64,000 nt of DNA from contig NZ_JAHCMB010000026.1 in the NCBI RefSeq assembly GCF_019904155.1, positions 120,933-184,932 on the forward strand, in the 5' to 3' direction. Below the pieces are notes generated by a model that was not told the origin of the DNA, ran no database searches, and worked only from the letters and a program-made list of their open reading frames with translations. Source of the stretch: Paenibacillus sinensis. GTDB lineage: Bacteria > Bacillota > Bacilli > Paenibacillales > Paenibacillaceae. Of the stretch, positions 42,394 to 50,738 are shown in pieces; position 1 is the stretch's first letter; every line of letters begins with the position of its first letter. The translations under genes were made by a program, and so were the position numbers.

Positions 42394-43593
42394 TTGGGAA
42401 AAGCGTTAATTATCGGCGCTGGCGGTGTCGCAAGCGTAGTCGTTCATAAATGCGTCCAGAACCCGGATGTATTTGAAGAAATCTGCATTGCAAGCAGAAC
42501 GGTAGAGAAATGTGAAGCTTTGAAGCAAAAATTGGACGGAGGCCGGACGAAGATTCAGACGGCCCAGGTTAATGCCGACAACACCGACGAGGTCATCGCA
42601 CTGATCGAGAAATTCCGTCCGGACGTTGTAATTAACGTTGCGCTTCCTTATCAGGATCTGACCATTATGGATGCCTGCCTTGCTACCAAGACGCACTATC
42701 TGGATACCGCGAACTATGAGCCGCCGGAAACGGCGAAATTCGAATACAGCTGGCAGTGGGCGTACAAGCAGAAATTCGAAGAAGCCGGCATTATGGCCTT
42801 GCTGGGCTGCGGCTTCGACCCGGGCGTTACCGGCGTATTCTCCGCTTATGCGCAGAAGCATTATTTTGACGAAATCCACACGATTGACATCGTGGACGCC
42901 AACGCTGGCGATCATGGATACCCTTTCGCTACCAACTTCAATCCGGAGATTAACATCCGTGAAATAACGGCGAACGGACGCTACTATGAGAAGGGCGAAT
43001 GGATCGAGACTCCGCCGCTGTCCGAGAAGAAGGTCTATGACCTGCCGGAAATCGGACCGAAGGACATCTACCTGCTGTATCATGAAGAGCTGGAGTCCCT
43101 CGCGAAGAACATCAAGGGCATCAAGAAGATCCGCTTCTGGATGACGTTCTCGCAGAACTACCTGACTCACCTGAAGGTTCTGGAAAATGTCGGCATGACC
43201 TCCATCGAGCCGATTCTGTTCGAAGGCAAGGAGATCATTCCGCTGCAGTTCCTGAAGGCGGTGCTTCCGGACCCGGCTTCGCTCGGACCGAGAACGAAAG
43301 GCAAGACCAACATCGGCATTATCGCCCAGGGGACCAAAGACGGCGAGCCGAAGAACTACTATGTATATAACGTCTGCGACCACCAGGAATGCTACCGTGA
43401 AGTCGGCTCCCAGGCCATCTCTTACACGACCGGCGTACCTGCCATGATCGGCGCCATGCTGATGATCCAGGGCAAATGGATGAAAGCGGGCGTATACAAT
43501 GTGGAAGAACTGGACCCGGACCCGTTCATGGAGCTGCTGAATACGAAAGGGCTGCCGTGGAAGGAAGACTTCTCGCCGGTGCTCCTGGACTAG
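42394..43593 (+). CDS. Carboxynorspermidine/carboxyspermidine dehydrogenase (saccharopine dehydrogenase family)
   Basis: A 399-residue NADPH-dependent enzyme. Rossmann start 'MGKALIIGAGGVASVVVHKCVQNPDVFEEICIASRT'; 'GCGFDPGVTGVFSAYAQKH' (~150) and 'DANAGDHGYPFATNFNPEINIREI' (~172) are typical of this branch. It condenses putrescine (or diaminopropane) with aspartate semialdehyde to carboxyspermidine, the first step of the alternative spermidine pathway. The TTG start at 42394 has GAGGAGG nine bases upstream. The decarboxylase gene follows nine bases after the stop, so the two steps are co-transcribed. Confidence 0.92.
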   Translation: MGKALIIGAGGVASVVVHKCVQNPDVFEEICIASRTVEKCEALKQKLDGGRTKIQTAQVNADNTDEVIALIEKFRPDVVINVALPYQDLTIMDACLATKTHYLDTANYEPPETAKFEYSWQWAYKQKFEEAGIMALLGCGFDPGVTGVFSAYAQKHYFDEIHTIDIVDANAGDHGYPFATNFNPEINIREITANGRYYEKGEWIETPPLSEKKVYDLPEIGPKDIYLLYHEELESLAKNIKGIKKIRFWMTFSQNYLTHLKVLENVGMTSIEPILFEGKEIIPLQFLKAVLPDPASLGPRTKGKTNIGIIAQGTKDGEPKNYYVYNVCDHQECYREVGSQAISYTTGVPAMIGAMLMIQGKWMKAGVYNVEELDPDPFMELLNTKGLPWKEDFSPVLLD

Positions 43594-43602
43594 GAACGGC
43601 CA

Positions 43603-44742
43603 ATGACAGAACTTGATTTCGGCGCTGTCCCTTCGCCCAGCTATGTCGTCGACGAAAGACTTCTCATCAAGAATCTGGAGCTGCTGAAATCGGTGCAGGA
43701 CCGCACCGGCGCGCATATTCTGCTCGCGCAAAAAGGCTTCTCCATGCACAGCCTGTATCCGCTCGTCGGCCAGTACCTGAAAGGCGTGACATCCAGCTCC
43801 CTCTTCGAAGCCCGTCTCGGGTATGAGAAGATGGGCAAGGAGGTCCATGTGTACGCTCCGGCGTATGTCGATTCGGAGTTTGACGAGATGATGAAGTACA
43901 GCGATCATATCGTCTTCAATTCATTCGATCAGTGGAATCGCTACAAGGCTAAAGTGCAAAGCGCACCGAAGCCTATCAGCTACGGCATTCGCGTGAATCC
44001 CGAGTATTCCGAGATCGAGATTCCACTGTACGATCCCTGCTATAACAATTCCAGACTCGGCGTGACGCTGGATAACTTCCGGCCGGAAGAGCTGGATGGC
44101 ATCGAAGGGCTGCATTTCCACACGATGTGCGAGCAGAACTCCGACACGCTGGAGCGGACGATCAAGGTCGTGGACGAGAAATTCGGCCCGTACCTCCACG
44201 GAATGAAGTGGCTCAACTTCGGCGGCGGGCATCATATTACCCGTCCGGATTACGATGTGGAGACGCTGATCCGCTGCATCAATTATATGAAGGACAAATA
44301 CAATGTCCAGATTTACCTGGAGCCGGGCGAAGCCATCGCCCTGTTCACCGGCTATCTGGTGGCGACGGTGCTTGATGTTGTCAAGAACGGTATGGATATC
44401 GCCATTCTCGACACCTCGGCGGAATGCCATATGCCGGACGTGCTGGCTATGCCGTACCGTCCCGGCATTATCGGGGCCGGCCAGGCCGGCGAGTACGAGC
44501 ATACGTACCGCTTGGGCGGCCTGACCTGTCTCGCCGGAGACGTCATCGGCGACTACTCGTTCCACGAGCCGCTGAAGGCCGGCGACCGTCTGGTGTTCAC
44601 CGACATGGCGCATTACACCATGGTGAAGAACCATATGTTCAACGGCGTGAACCTGCCGTCGATCGTCTCCTTCAATGAAGAGGAAGGCATCAAGGTCATC
44701 CGTACGTTTGGTTATGAGGATTACGCAGGACGTTTGTCTTGA
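43603..44742 (+). CDS. nspC: Carboxynorspermidine/carboxyspermidine decarboxylase
   Basis: A 379-residue PLP enzyme of the alanine-racemase-like fold. The PLP lysine is in 'HILLAQKGFSMHSLYP' (~47), with 'HFHTMCEQNSDTLERTI', 'LNFGGGHHITRPDYD' (~205) and 'EPGEAIALFTGYLV' (~242), and the cysteine motif 'DTSAECHMPDVLAMPYRP' (~275-292). It removes CO2 from carboxyspermidine to yield spermidine (or norspermidine). Directly downstream of its partner dehydrogenase. No aminotransferase for diaminopropane is nearby, so spermidine is the likelier product. A strong terminator follows. Confidence 0.94.
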   Translation: MTELDFGAVPSPSYVVDERLLIKNLELLKSVQDRTGAHILLAQKGFSMHSLYPLVGQYLKGVTSSSLFEARLGYEKMGKEVHVYAPAYVDSEFDEMMKYSDHIVFNSFDQWNRYKAKVQSAPKPISYGIRVNPEYSEIEIPLYDPCYNNSRLGVTLDNFRPEELDGIEGLHFHTMCEQNSDTLERTIKVVDEKFGPYLHGMKWLNFGGGHHITRPDYDVETLIRCINYMKDKYNVQIYLEPGEAIALFTGYLVATVLDVVKNGMDIAILDTSAECHMPDVLAMPYRPGIIGAGQAGEYEHTYRLGGLTCLAGDVIGDYSFHEPLKAGDRLVFTDMAHYTMVKNHMFNGVNLPSIVSFNEEEGIKVIRTFGYEDYAGRLS

Positions 44743-44767
44743 ATTGAATAGCGTTTGAAAGCAATGG

Positions 44768-44795
44768 AAGGACAGCCGCGAGGCTGTCCTTTTTG
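44768..44795 (+). terminator. Terminator of the polyamine operon
   Basis: AAGGACAGCC-gcga-GGCTGTCCTT followed by TTT: a perfect 10-bp stem with a tetraloop. Confidence 0.95.
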
Positions 44796-44935
44796 CGTTG
44801 AAAGGGATCATACCCGCGATGAATCCAAAGGCGATTTATGAAGAACCTGATAGTCTTCTCTTGAAGGGTGGTAATAATAGATAATGGCTTACGCCAGGAA
44901 ACGATCTACATCAAAGCGAAGAGGAGCTGGACAGC

Positions 44936-45889
44936 TTGAGTAAAAAGGTTATTCTGGAGCCCGCAGCACAGAAATTTGTTGAAGATACGGCAAACCCTCC
45001 TTATTTATACGAGCTTGGCCCGGAACAAGGCCGTCAGGCCGTCGATGAAGCCCAATCCGGCGAGATTGACAAGCCTGAGGTGGAAATAGAGGACACGACG
45101 ATTCCAGGAGGCCCTTCGGGTCAGGTTTCCATCCGGATCATGCGTCCTGTCGGCTCGACCGGAACGCTGCCCGTCATTCTCTACACGCATGGTGCCGGAT
45201 GGGTATTCGGCAATGCACATACACATGACAACCTGATCCGGAAGCTGGTTACCGGAACAGGAGCCGCGCTCGTCTTCACCAATTACAGCCTGTCGCCGGA
45301 AGCAAAGTATCCGACCGCTATCGAAGAAATCTACGCTGCGCTGGAGTGGATTGCCGGGCAGGGAGCCGGGCACGGCCTAGACCCGTCCCGTCTGGCTGTT
45401 GCCGGCGACAGCGTTGGCGGCAATATGTCAGCGGCCATTACACTGATGGCCAAAGAGCGCAAAGGGCCGACGATCGGCCGGCAGCTGCTGTTCTATCCGG
45501 TGACGGATGCGTCCTTTGATACAGAGTCTTACCACCAATTCGCCAAGGGCTATTTCCTGCACCGCAACGGCATGAAGTGGTTCTGGGACCAGTATACAAC
45601 GGATGAAAGTCAGCGGAATGAAATTACCGCGTCTCCGCTTCGGGCAACGATTGACGATCTGCGCGGCCTTCCCGCCGCTCTCGTCATCACCGGCGAGGCC
45701 GATGTGCTTCGCGACGAGGGCGAGGCCTATGCGAACAAGCTGCGCGAGGCCGGCGTTCCGGTAACCGCGGTGCGCTATCAGGGCATCATTCATGACTTCG
45801 TCATGCTGAATGCCCTGGCAGAGACTAACGCGGCCCAAAGTGCGCTCTCCCTGGCCACTAGCTGGCTGAAGGAAGGCTTTCAGCAGTAA
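44936..45889 (+). CDS. Alpha/beta hydrolase, HSL-type esterase
   Basis: A 317-residue esterase of the hormone-sensitive-lipase branch. The oxyanion motif is 'YTHGAGWVFGN' (~84-94; HGGGW type with alanine in the second position), the nucleophile serine is in 'VAGDSVGGNMS' (~160), the aspartate in 'GEADVLRDEG' (~258) and the histidine in 'IIHDFVML' (~290). It hydrolyses short-chain carboxylic esters in the cytoplasm. TTG 44936 has GAGGAG nine bases upstream. Single-gene unit with a strong terminator. Confidence 0.9.
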   Translation: MSKKVILEPAAQKFVEDTANPPYLYELGPEQGRQAVDEAQSGEIDKPEVEIEDTTIPGGPSGQVSIRIMRPVGSTGTLPVILYTHGAGWVFGNAHTHDNLIRKLVTGTGAALVFTNYSLSPEAKYPTAIEEIYAALEWIAGQGAGHGLDPSRLAVAGDSVGGNMSAAITLMAKERKGPTIGRQLLFYPVTDASFDTESYHQFAKGYFLHRNGMKWFWDQYTTDESQRNEITASPLRATIDDLRGLPAALVITGEADVLRDEGEAYANKLREAGVPVTAVRYQGIIHDFVMLNALAETNAAQSALSLATSWLKEGFQQ

Positions 45890-45927
45890 TCCTATAACGG
45901 GGGCGCCACCGTTATGTTTAAATAAAG

Positions 45928-45952
45928 CCCGCTCATTTTGAGCGGGTTTTTT
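45928..45952 (+). terminator. Terminator of the esterase gene
   Basis: CCCGCTC-atttt-GAGCGGG followed by TTTTTT. Confidence 0.95.
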
Positions 45953-46112
45953 GGACATTATAGTTGGACCGCGTGAACTTTTTGGAATACTCAATCGTAC
46001 TATAATCGGTTACTAAAGAAAGATGCAGTAAAATAGCCCTTGCCAAATTACCTGGCTTGTCTACTGATTGCTCGTTTCGAAGAAACTAACGCTAATGAAT
46101 AGAAGGGAGCCT

Positions 46113-47027
46113 ATGCAGCTGAATCCATCTTACATTGAAGTTCACGACGTGAATAAGAGCTACGGCGAACAGAACGTGTTGAAAGCGGTCTCCTTCTCGA
46201 TAGAGAAAGGAAGCATCGTTGGCCTGCTTGGGCCGAACGGCACCGGCAAGACCACCCTGGTGCGCCTGCTGAATGGCGTCATTCTTCCGGACCGTGGAAC
46301 GCTGCGGGTGAACGGGTACGACCCGATAACCGAGGGAAATGCGATCCGGCGCATCAGCGGCGTGGTCACGGAGGGTGCGGGGCTGTACCACGATATGAGC
46401 GGGGTCGCCAACTTGCGATTTTTTGCTAAGCTGTACAATTGTTTCATTGAGGAGCGAATTCAAGCGTTGTTGAAGCAATTCGGCCTGGAAGATGCACAAG
46501 AGAAGAAGGTCGGCAGCTACAGCACCGGCATGAAGAAACGTCTGGCCTTGGCGAAGGCGATGCTTCATCAGCCGGAGATCCTGTTCCTGGATGAGCCGAC
46601 GAACGGACTCGATCCGGAAGGCATCAACCAGGTCGTGACCGATCTTAAGGCGATGAATGAGGCCTATGGAACGACGATCATTCTCTGTTCTCATGTGCTG
46701 CATCAATTGGAGCCGCTATGCCACACTTATATTTTCATGAAGAATGGTACGATCCTGGACACCGGGACGAAAAAAGAGCTGGAGAAGAAACATCTGAAGA
46801 CGATTCAACTCAAACTAACAACCGGACTGACCGTAGAGGGAGATACATATGCGGGATATCCGGTCAGTCGACTGGGGCCGAGCGAGGTGCAGCTGGAGCT
46901 GGCGTCAACCGATCAGATTTCGGCGTTGCTCCGTCAAGTTCTGCAAGATACATGGGTGCACACGGCAGAGATTATGAACCATGACTTAGAATCGCTTTAT
47001 TTCAACTTGGGGGGGGAACAACGATGA
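46113..47027 (+). CDS. ABC-2 type exporter ATPase (NatA-like)
   Basis: A 304-residue ATPase: Walker A 'GPNGTGKTTLVRLLNG' (~42), signature 'YSTGMKKRLALAKAML' (~140), Walker B 'ILFLDEPTNGLDPEG' (~160), H-loop 'ILCSHVLHQLEP' (~195), and a ~90-residue C-terminal domain. ATG 46113 has AAGGGAG six bases upstream; an in-frame ATG at 46095 is less well placed. Overlaps the permease gene by four bases (ATGA), so the pair is coupled. Substrate could be sodium, a drug or a peptide. Confidence 0.9.
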   Translation: MQLNPSYIEVHDVNKSYGEQNVLKAVSFSIEKGSIVGLLGPNGTGKTTLVRLLNGVILPDRGTLRVNGYDPITEGNAIRRISGVVTEGAGLYHDMSGVANLRFFAKLYNCFIEERIQALLKQFGLEDAQEKKVGSYSTGMKKRLALAKAMLHQPEILFLDEPTNGLDPEGINQVVTDLKAMNEAYGTTIILCSHVLHQLEPLCHTYIFMKNGTILDTGTKKELEKKHLKTIQLKLTTGLTVEGDTYAGYPVSRLGPSEVQLELASTDQISALLRQVLQDTWVHTAEIMNHDLESLYFNLGGEQR

Positions 47028-47857
47028 ACCGTAGCCAGATCATCGCTATCGCACAGAAAGATATGAGGGCGATAACGAGTAACGTGCAGGTATGGCTCGG
47101 GCTTGTCCTGCTTCCGCTTGTGTTCGGCGTCCTGCTGCCGGGCGTCTTAATTCTGGTGATAAAGACAGTGAACATTACCGATGGCGATCTTGTCGACATG
47201 GTACAGAAGGTGATCACTCAGCTGCCCGCCGGGGATAAGAAGGAGCAGATCATGGCGTTGCCGACGCTTAATCACCAGATCATTTACATCTTCGTGAACT
47301 ACATGCTGGGACCATTTTTCTTGCTCATCCCGGTATTGAACTCACTGATGATCGCACTGAACAGCCTCGTCGGAGAGAAGGAGCGACGGACGCTCGAAAG
47401 TCTGCTGTTCGCACCCATTGAGGTGAGAGACCTGTTCCTCGGCAAATTGGCTGCGACCTTCATCCCGACTTTCGTCGTCACCTTGGTCAGCTTCTTGCTA
47501 TGCGGTATCATCATCAACGGGCTGGCGTACTCCATGTTCGACGGGTTGATCTTTCCCAACCTGAACTGGGGCCTCCTCCTGCTGTGGGTGGCGCCGATGT
47601 TCACCGGATTGGTCATCCAGATCAGCATCTTCATCTCCGCCCGGTCCAAAGGCTTCCAAGAAGCGCAGCAAATCGGTGGCATCGTTGTGCTGCCGGTGGT
47701 TGGACTTGCCATCTCCCAAGTTACCGGAGTCTTGCTATTAAGCCCGCAGCTGTTGCTGGGCGTTGGCTTGTTACTGCTGCTCGTCAATCTCTTTCTGTTA
47801 CGTCGGCTCACGAAGATGAATCAGCGGCATTTGTTGTTTGAACGGCAGGTCCATTAG
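47024..47857 (+). CDS. ABC-2 type exporter permease
   Basis: A 277-residue membrane protein with about six hydrophobic segments ('VWLGLVLLPLVFGVLLPGVLILVI', 'FFLLIPVLNSLMIALNSLVGEKERRTLESLLFAPI', and four more to 255). The 'GEKERRTLESLLFAPIEVRDLFLGKL' loop (~115-140) is the signature of NatB-type ABC-2 permeases. It starts inside the ATPase gene (ATGA). Together they form an exporter; no regulator or substrate gene is adjacent. Confidence 0.88.
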   Translation: MNRSQIIAIAQKDMRAITSNVQVWLGLVLLPLVFGVLLPGVLILVIKTVNITDGDLVDMVQKVITQLPAGDKKEQIMALPTLNHQIIYIFVNYMLGPFFLLIPVLNSLMIALNSLVGEKERRTLESLLFAPIEVRDLFLGKLAATFIPTFVVTLVSFLLCGIIINGLAYSMFDGLIFPNLNWGLLLLWVAPMFTGLVIQISIFISARSKGFQEAQQIGGIVVLPVVGLAISQVTGVLLLSPQLLLGVGLLLLLVNLFLLRRLTKMNQRHLLFERQVH

Positions 47858-47950
47858 GAGCGGGAGCTAGCCTGCACAATGATGCACCGGATGAAGAAAC
47901 TGCTCCTCAGCAGCATATTGTAGGCGGATGATATACAACAAGGGTAAGGG

Positions 47951-47997
47951 GCTGTTCCAAATGCCATGAAATGGCGGTTGGAACAGCTTCTTTTTTC
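47951..47997 (+). terminator. Terminator of the ABC-2 exporter
   Basis: GCTGTTCCAA (47951-47960), loop, TTGGAACAGC (47978-47987) followed by TTCTTTTTT. Confidence 0.92.
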
Positions 47998-48125
47998 CGC
48001 ATCATGGATTGTTGGGTTACAGAAAAAGGAAAAGTTGGCGCTTTGGCGAATTATAGGGAAATAGGAAGCAGGAAATACATAATCCGTTTACGCTTTATTA
48101 CTGGAAAAAATCAAAGGAGGATCAA

Positions 48126-48230
48126 ATGGCTGTTATAGGGCCTATCATCGGAACAATCCTGGCTTTTGCACTAATCATCATACTTGGACCGACCGCCGGA
48201 ATTGTGCTTTTGCCCAGACGAACATGGTGA
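48126..48230 (+). CDS. Small 34-residue membrane protein
   Basis: AAAGGAGG lies six bases before ATG. The product is one hydrophobic helix: MAVIGPIIGTILAFALIII, then LGPTAGIVLLPRRTW with a basic end. No known family. It heads a run of closely packed small genes (48238, 48315, 48823, 48983). The excellent ribosome binding site is the main support. Confidence 0.55.
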   Translation: MAVIGPIIGTILAFALIIILGPTAGIVLLPRRTW

Positions 48231-48237
48231 TTTTAAT

Positions 48238-48315
48238 ATGTCCGATGCTGAAATTGAGAAAGAACTGGAACAGGATCACATCGAACGAAATAATGAAACG
48301 AGCGGGTCGAATTAA
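48238..48315 (+). CDS. Possible 25-residue acidic small protein
   Basis: ATG 48238 lies seven bases after the stop of the small membrane protein. The frame is hydrophilic and acidic (MSDAEIEKELEQDHIERNNE...) and its TAA overlaps the ATG of the next gene (TAATG). No ribosome binding site of its own, so it would depend on coupling. It might simply be a spacer that couples the next gene. Confidence 0.35.
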   Translation: MSDAEIEKELEQDHIERNNETSGSN

Positions 48316-48818
48316 TGAAAATACGAATTATCGGCGGTTGCGGCAGCGGCAAAACCTATATAGCTCAATTGATTTCTGCGAAGCTGGGGATTCCTCATAT
48401 TCAAACGGACAATCTGGTATGGAACAGAGCGAATAATACGAAATATCCCGTTGAAGAGCGGGACCGGCTGCTGGCCGAAGTTCTCAGGAATGAAGCCTGG
48501 ATAATTGAAGGCGTTCATTATAAGTGGGGATATAACAGCTTTCAGGAAGCTGATTATATTTTGATCATCAGGAATCATCGGCTGATCCAGGATTGGAGAA
48601 CCATCAAAAGATTCGTAAAAACACGCTTGGGGCTCGAAGCAAGCAACTATACTCAGCGACTTAACAACCTGTTTGTCATGCTGTTTATTTGGAATCGGAA
48701 TTTCCGAAGAGAGGACATGAAGCGCATCCTGGAGCTAACCTCCGTGTTCCGCCACAAACGATATATCATAAAGAGCAATAGAGAGATTATGAACATCATT
48801 ACACAGACAAGGATGTGA
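48315..48818 (+). CDS. FlaR-like P-loop protein (topology modulation family)
   Basis: A 167-residue adenylate-kinase-like P-loop protein. Walker A is 'GGCGSGKTYIAQLI' (~7-20), with 'HIQTDNLVWN' (~28), 'WIIEGVHYKW' (~63) and a basic lid region 'RNHRLIQDWRTIKRFVKTRLGLE'. The family is called 'DNA topology modulation protein FlaR' in many genomes, but the members look like small-molecule kinases and the function is unproven. Starts at the TAATG overlap with the preceding small frame; no strong ribosome binding site of its own. Confidence 0.75.
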   Translation: MKIRIIGGCGSGKTYIAQLISAKLGIPHIQTDNLVWNRANNTKYPVEERDRLLAEVLRNEAWIIEGVHYKWGYNSFQEADYILIIRNHRLIQDWRTIKRFVKTRLGLEASNYTQRLNNLFVMLFIWNRNFRREDMKRILELTSVFRHKRYIIKSNREIMNIITQTRM

Positions 48819-48822
48819 GGAC

Positions 48823-48996
48823 ATGCAAAAAGCGTTTGTTGTCTATTATCTAACCGATAAGAAAAATAACCTCAATGAGTTGAACGAGCTGCTGAACAAC
48901 GGCTGGAGAGTCGTTAGTCAGAGCGCGATGGGCGGCGGCGGAGGGAATAACGCAGTGTTTTCGTTGGTTGTTCTGGAGGTGCATGGTGGAACCTAG
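48823..48996 (+). CDS. 57-residue DUF4177-like small protein
   Basis: Starts ATG 48823 after GAGG, four bases behind the FlaR-like gene. Product: MQKAFVVYYLTDKKNNLNEL...NELLNNGWRVVSQSAMGGGGG, then a hydrophobic strand. The pattern of a strand, a helix 'ELNELLNNGWRVVSQS' and a final strand is that of DUF4177-type small proteins. Its end overlaps the next gene by about ten bases. Function unknown. Confidence 0.65.
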   Translation: MQKAFVVYYLTDKKNNLNELNELLNNGWRVVSQSAMGGGGGNNAVFSLVVLEVHGGT

Positions 48997-49480
48997 CACA
49001 CTGCTGAGCGAGTCTCACGAATTCCAGCCGAAACGTAAAATTTCCGGAATTCTGCATCTGTTCACGATCCTGTTCCTGCTTCTGTTGCTATATTTCTCAG
49101 CCCATTTCAAAAGAGATATCCTGCCAAACCTGCAAAGTTTCGATATGATCAAGAGTCTCATACCCGAAGTCCTGCCAGTTATTTTGTTCGAGATTATTTA
49201 CAGTGGGTTATTCGTCGTGCTGCTGCTTGCTTCAATCATCTGTTTTGTCCGAAAAAGCCGCAAGTTTCGCAGTATGTTGCTGATTCTGCTTGTGTTCTAT
49301 TCGGTCGCCATGATCACCGATTATTGGTGGTTCAATGCGATGGCGGACTATGCTACCCCGGAGATCGCAGAACAATTCAACGCTCCGTTCCGTCAAGAGA
49401 TCTATAGAAGCCTGCTGTTGGATATCGTCTACATCCCGTTTATTTTGCTGTCGAAGCGGGTGCGTTCCGTTTTCGTCTAG
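48983..49480 (+). CDS. DUF2569-like membrane protein
   Basis: A 165-residue protein with four hydrophobic segments (~24-42, ~62-85, ~97-115, ~135-155). 'KISGILHLFTILFLLLLL' and the 'FRSMLLILLVFYSVAMITDYWW' segment fit the DUF2569 family. GGAGG precedes closely; GTG 48986 has the better spacing and would remove one residue. Last gene of the small-protein run. Function unknown. Confidence 0.7.
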   Translation: MVEPSTLLSESHEFQPKRKISGILHLFTILFLLLLLYFSAHFKRDILPNLQSFDMIKSLIPEVLPVILFEIIYSGLFVVLLLASIICFVRKSRKFRSMLLILLVFYSVAMITDYWWFNAMADYATPEIAEQFNAPFRQEIYRSLLLDIVYIPFILLSKRVRSVFV

Positions 49481-49565
49481 AAGTTTAACCACACCACAAG
49501 GAGGCGCCACCTTCACATGAAGAACCCCGATTGAGGGGCGCCTCATGTCAAGATCGGCCTGTCCG

Positions 49566-49736
49566 TTATCTCAATTCCCCGTCATCCGGCTTGTCATACT
49601 TGTTCAGGTGAGACGTTAGCGCCTCCACTGCCTCCCCCGCATCGGATGCTCTGGGAACTTCTTTGATGGCATCATCTGTAACATCGTGACCGTTCAGACG
49701 GTCAGCTTCGGCTTCCTGGTGTTTGCCCGTTTTCAT
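49566..49736 (-). CDS. 56-residue hydrophilic small protein
   Basis: On the minus strand AAGGAGTGAGATGAA precedes ATG 49736, giving a clear ribosome binding site. Product: MKTGKHQEAEADRLNGHDVT, then acidic helical sequence ending ALTSHLNKYDKPDDGELR. No family recognised. It lies directly downstream of the spore-protein gene on the same strand and may be co-expressed at sporulation. Confidence 0.65.
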   Translation of the reverse strand: MKTGKHQEAEADRLNGHDVTDDAIKEVPRASDAGEAVEALTSHLNKYDKPDDGELR

Positions 49737-49754
49737 TTCATCTCACTCCTTATC

Positions 49755-49949
49755 TTATTCCATGTTCTGAATCTGTTCCATTAGCGTATACAGCGGAACT
49801 TCCCGTTCCGCCTGCCGGTCGTGGAGCGGATAAATGCGCGCCGTCTCGTTCTGTGCATCCACATGCTGAATATAGACCTCTGTCCCTTCACACAGCACAT
49901 TCGCCATAAAGGGCGAGGCTGCAATTTCCTTGGCTCTTTGAGCATTCAT
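49755..49949 (-). CDS. sspH: H-type small acid-soluble spore protein
   Basis: A 64-residue spore protein. 'MNAQRAKEIAASPFMANVLCEGTEVYIQHVDAQNETARIYPL' matches the H-type SASP pattern (MN-QRAKE...V-IQHVDE-NETARIY). These minor SASPs are made in the forespore and packed in the spore core. ATG 49949 has AAGGAGG 11 bases upstream; a longer in-frame opening at 50051 lacks one. It marks the host as an endospore former. Confidence 0.9.
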   Translation of the reverse strand: MNAQRAKEIAASPFMANVLCEGTEVYIQHVDAQNETARIYPLHDRQAEREVPLYTLMEQIQNME

Positions 49950-50096
49950 ACGAAGGCTGACCTCCTTTCTGAAGCGGGGTCCGCTAATACTATGCGCGGG
50001 GCTGAAGCGGGTTATACATGCCAATACCGATTGAGGAAGTCTGTTATCCAATGCACTTAAGATAAGAATTTCTTAAATTGAAAGGAGTTCGTAACG

Positions 50097-50651
50097 ATGA
50101 CGCTGCATGCGGAGGCTTTGGTAGAGGAATGGTTGGTTCGGAACGGTTATTTTTTGATGAGAGGGATCAGGGACAAGATGAACCGGCTCGGCTTTCTGGC
50201 AGTTCGTCTAACGGAGGAAGGCTTTGAGCATATTCACTGCGAGGTTCAGGTGAGCACCAAGCCCACGGCATATATCAGCAAGCTGAGCAGGGAGCAGATG
50301 GTGAAGCTGGGAGTGAAGTCGAAGACAAGCGCCAAGCTGAGAAGCTCGGAGCAGGTGAAGGACAGTGTGAAGGCTTGGGCGCAGATTACTTTTAAATCGG
50401 ACAAAAAAGCAGCCATTCGAGATGCCGTCCTGCCGGAGGTGAAATGGGAGTATTGGCTCGTACACGGACATGTGAAAGATCCGAACGAACTCGTCTGCAT
50501 GCAAAAAGAAGGCATCAAGCTCATCCATATCCGGGATCTTGTAGGGGATCTTGCCGGGGACCGTACGCGTCACCACTTCTCGTCATCATCCGCCGGAGAG
50601 CTCATTGAACTGGTCAAGCTGCTGGACGAGCAGGGGAGCAATCTGATATAA
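50097..50651 (+). CDS. Unrecognised protein, possible PD-(D/E)XK-like nuclease fold
   Basis: 184 residues, no signal peptide or membrane segment. 'ALVEEWLVRNGYFLMRGIRDKMNRLGFLAVRLTEEGFEHIHCEVQVST' (~5-52) has the layout of a PD-(D/E)XK core: helix, a strand with an acidic residue, then a strand with 'EVQVS' where the (E/D)xK pair would be, glutamine in place of lysine. The rest is basic and helical. AAAGGAG precedes ATG 50097. I do not recognise a named family. Downstream genes are NTF2-like and NUDIX proteins. Confidence 0.65.
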   Translation: MTLHAEALVEEWLVRNGYFLMRGIRDKMNRLGFLAVRLTEEGFEHIHCEVQVSTKPTAYISKLSREQMVKLGVKSKTSAKLRSSEQVKDSVKAWAQITFKSDKKAAIRDAVLPEVKWEYWLVHGHVKDPNELVCMQKEGIKLIHIRDLVGDLAGDRTRHHFSSSSAGELIELVKLLDEQGSNLI

Positions 50652-50738
50652 AGGGAGCATACATCCCTGATGGAGAACGATCCCGCTGCAATGATTGGAT
50701 CGGGCTTGATTCTTGACAGGCTCATGGAGGATGATCTT

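Noticed and set aside
42406..43908. Long minus-strand open frame (500 codons) over the polyamine genes
   Set aside because: It is antisense to two well-recognised enzymes, has no ribosome binding site and no recognisable domain; a shadow of high-GC coding sequence.
48126..48315. Toxin-antitoxin pair (small membrane peptide plus acidic peptide)
   Set aside because: Size and order are suggestive, but neither peptide resembles a known toxin or antitoxin, and the second frame has no ribosome binding site.
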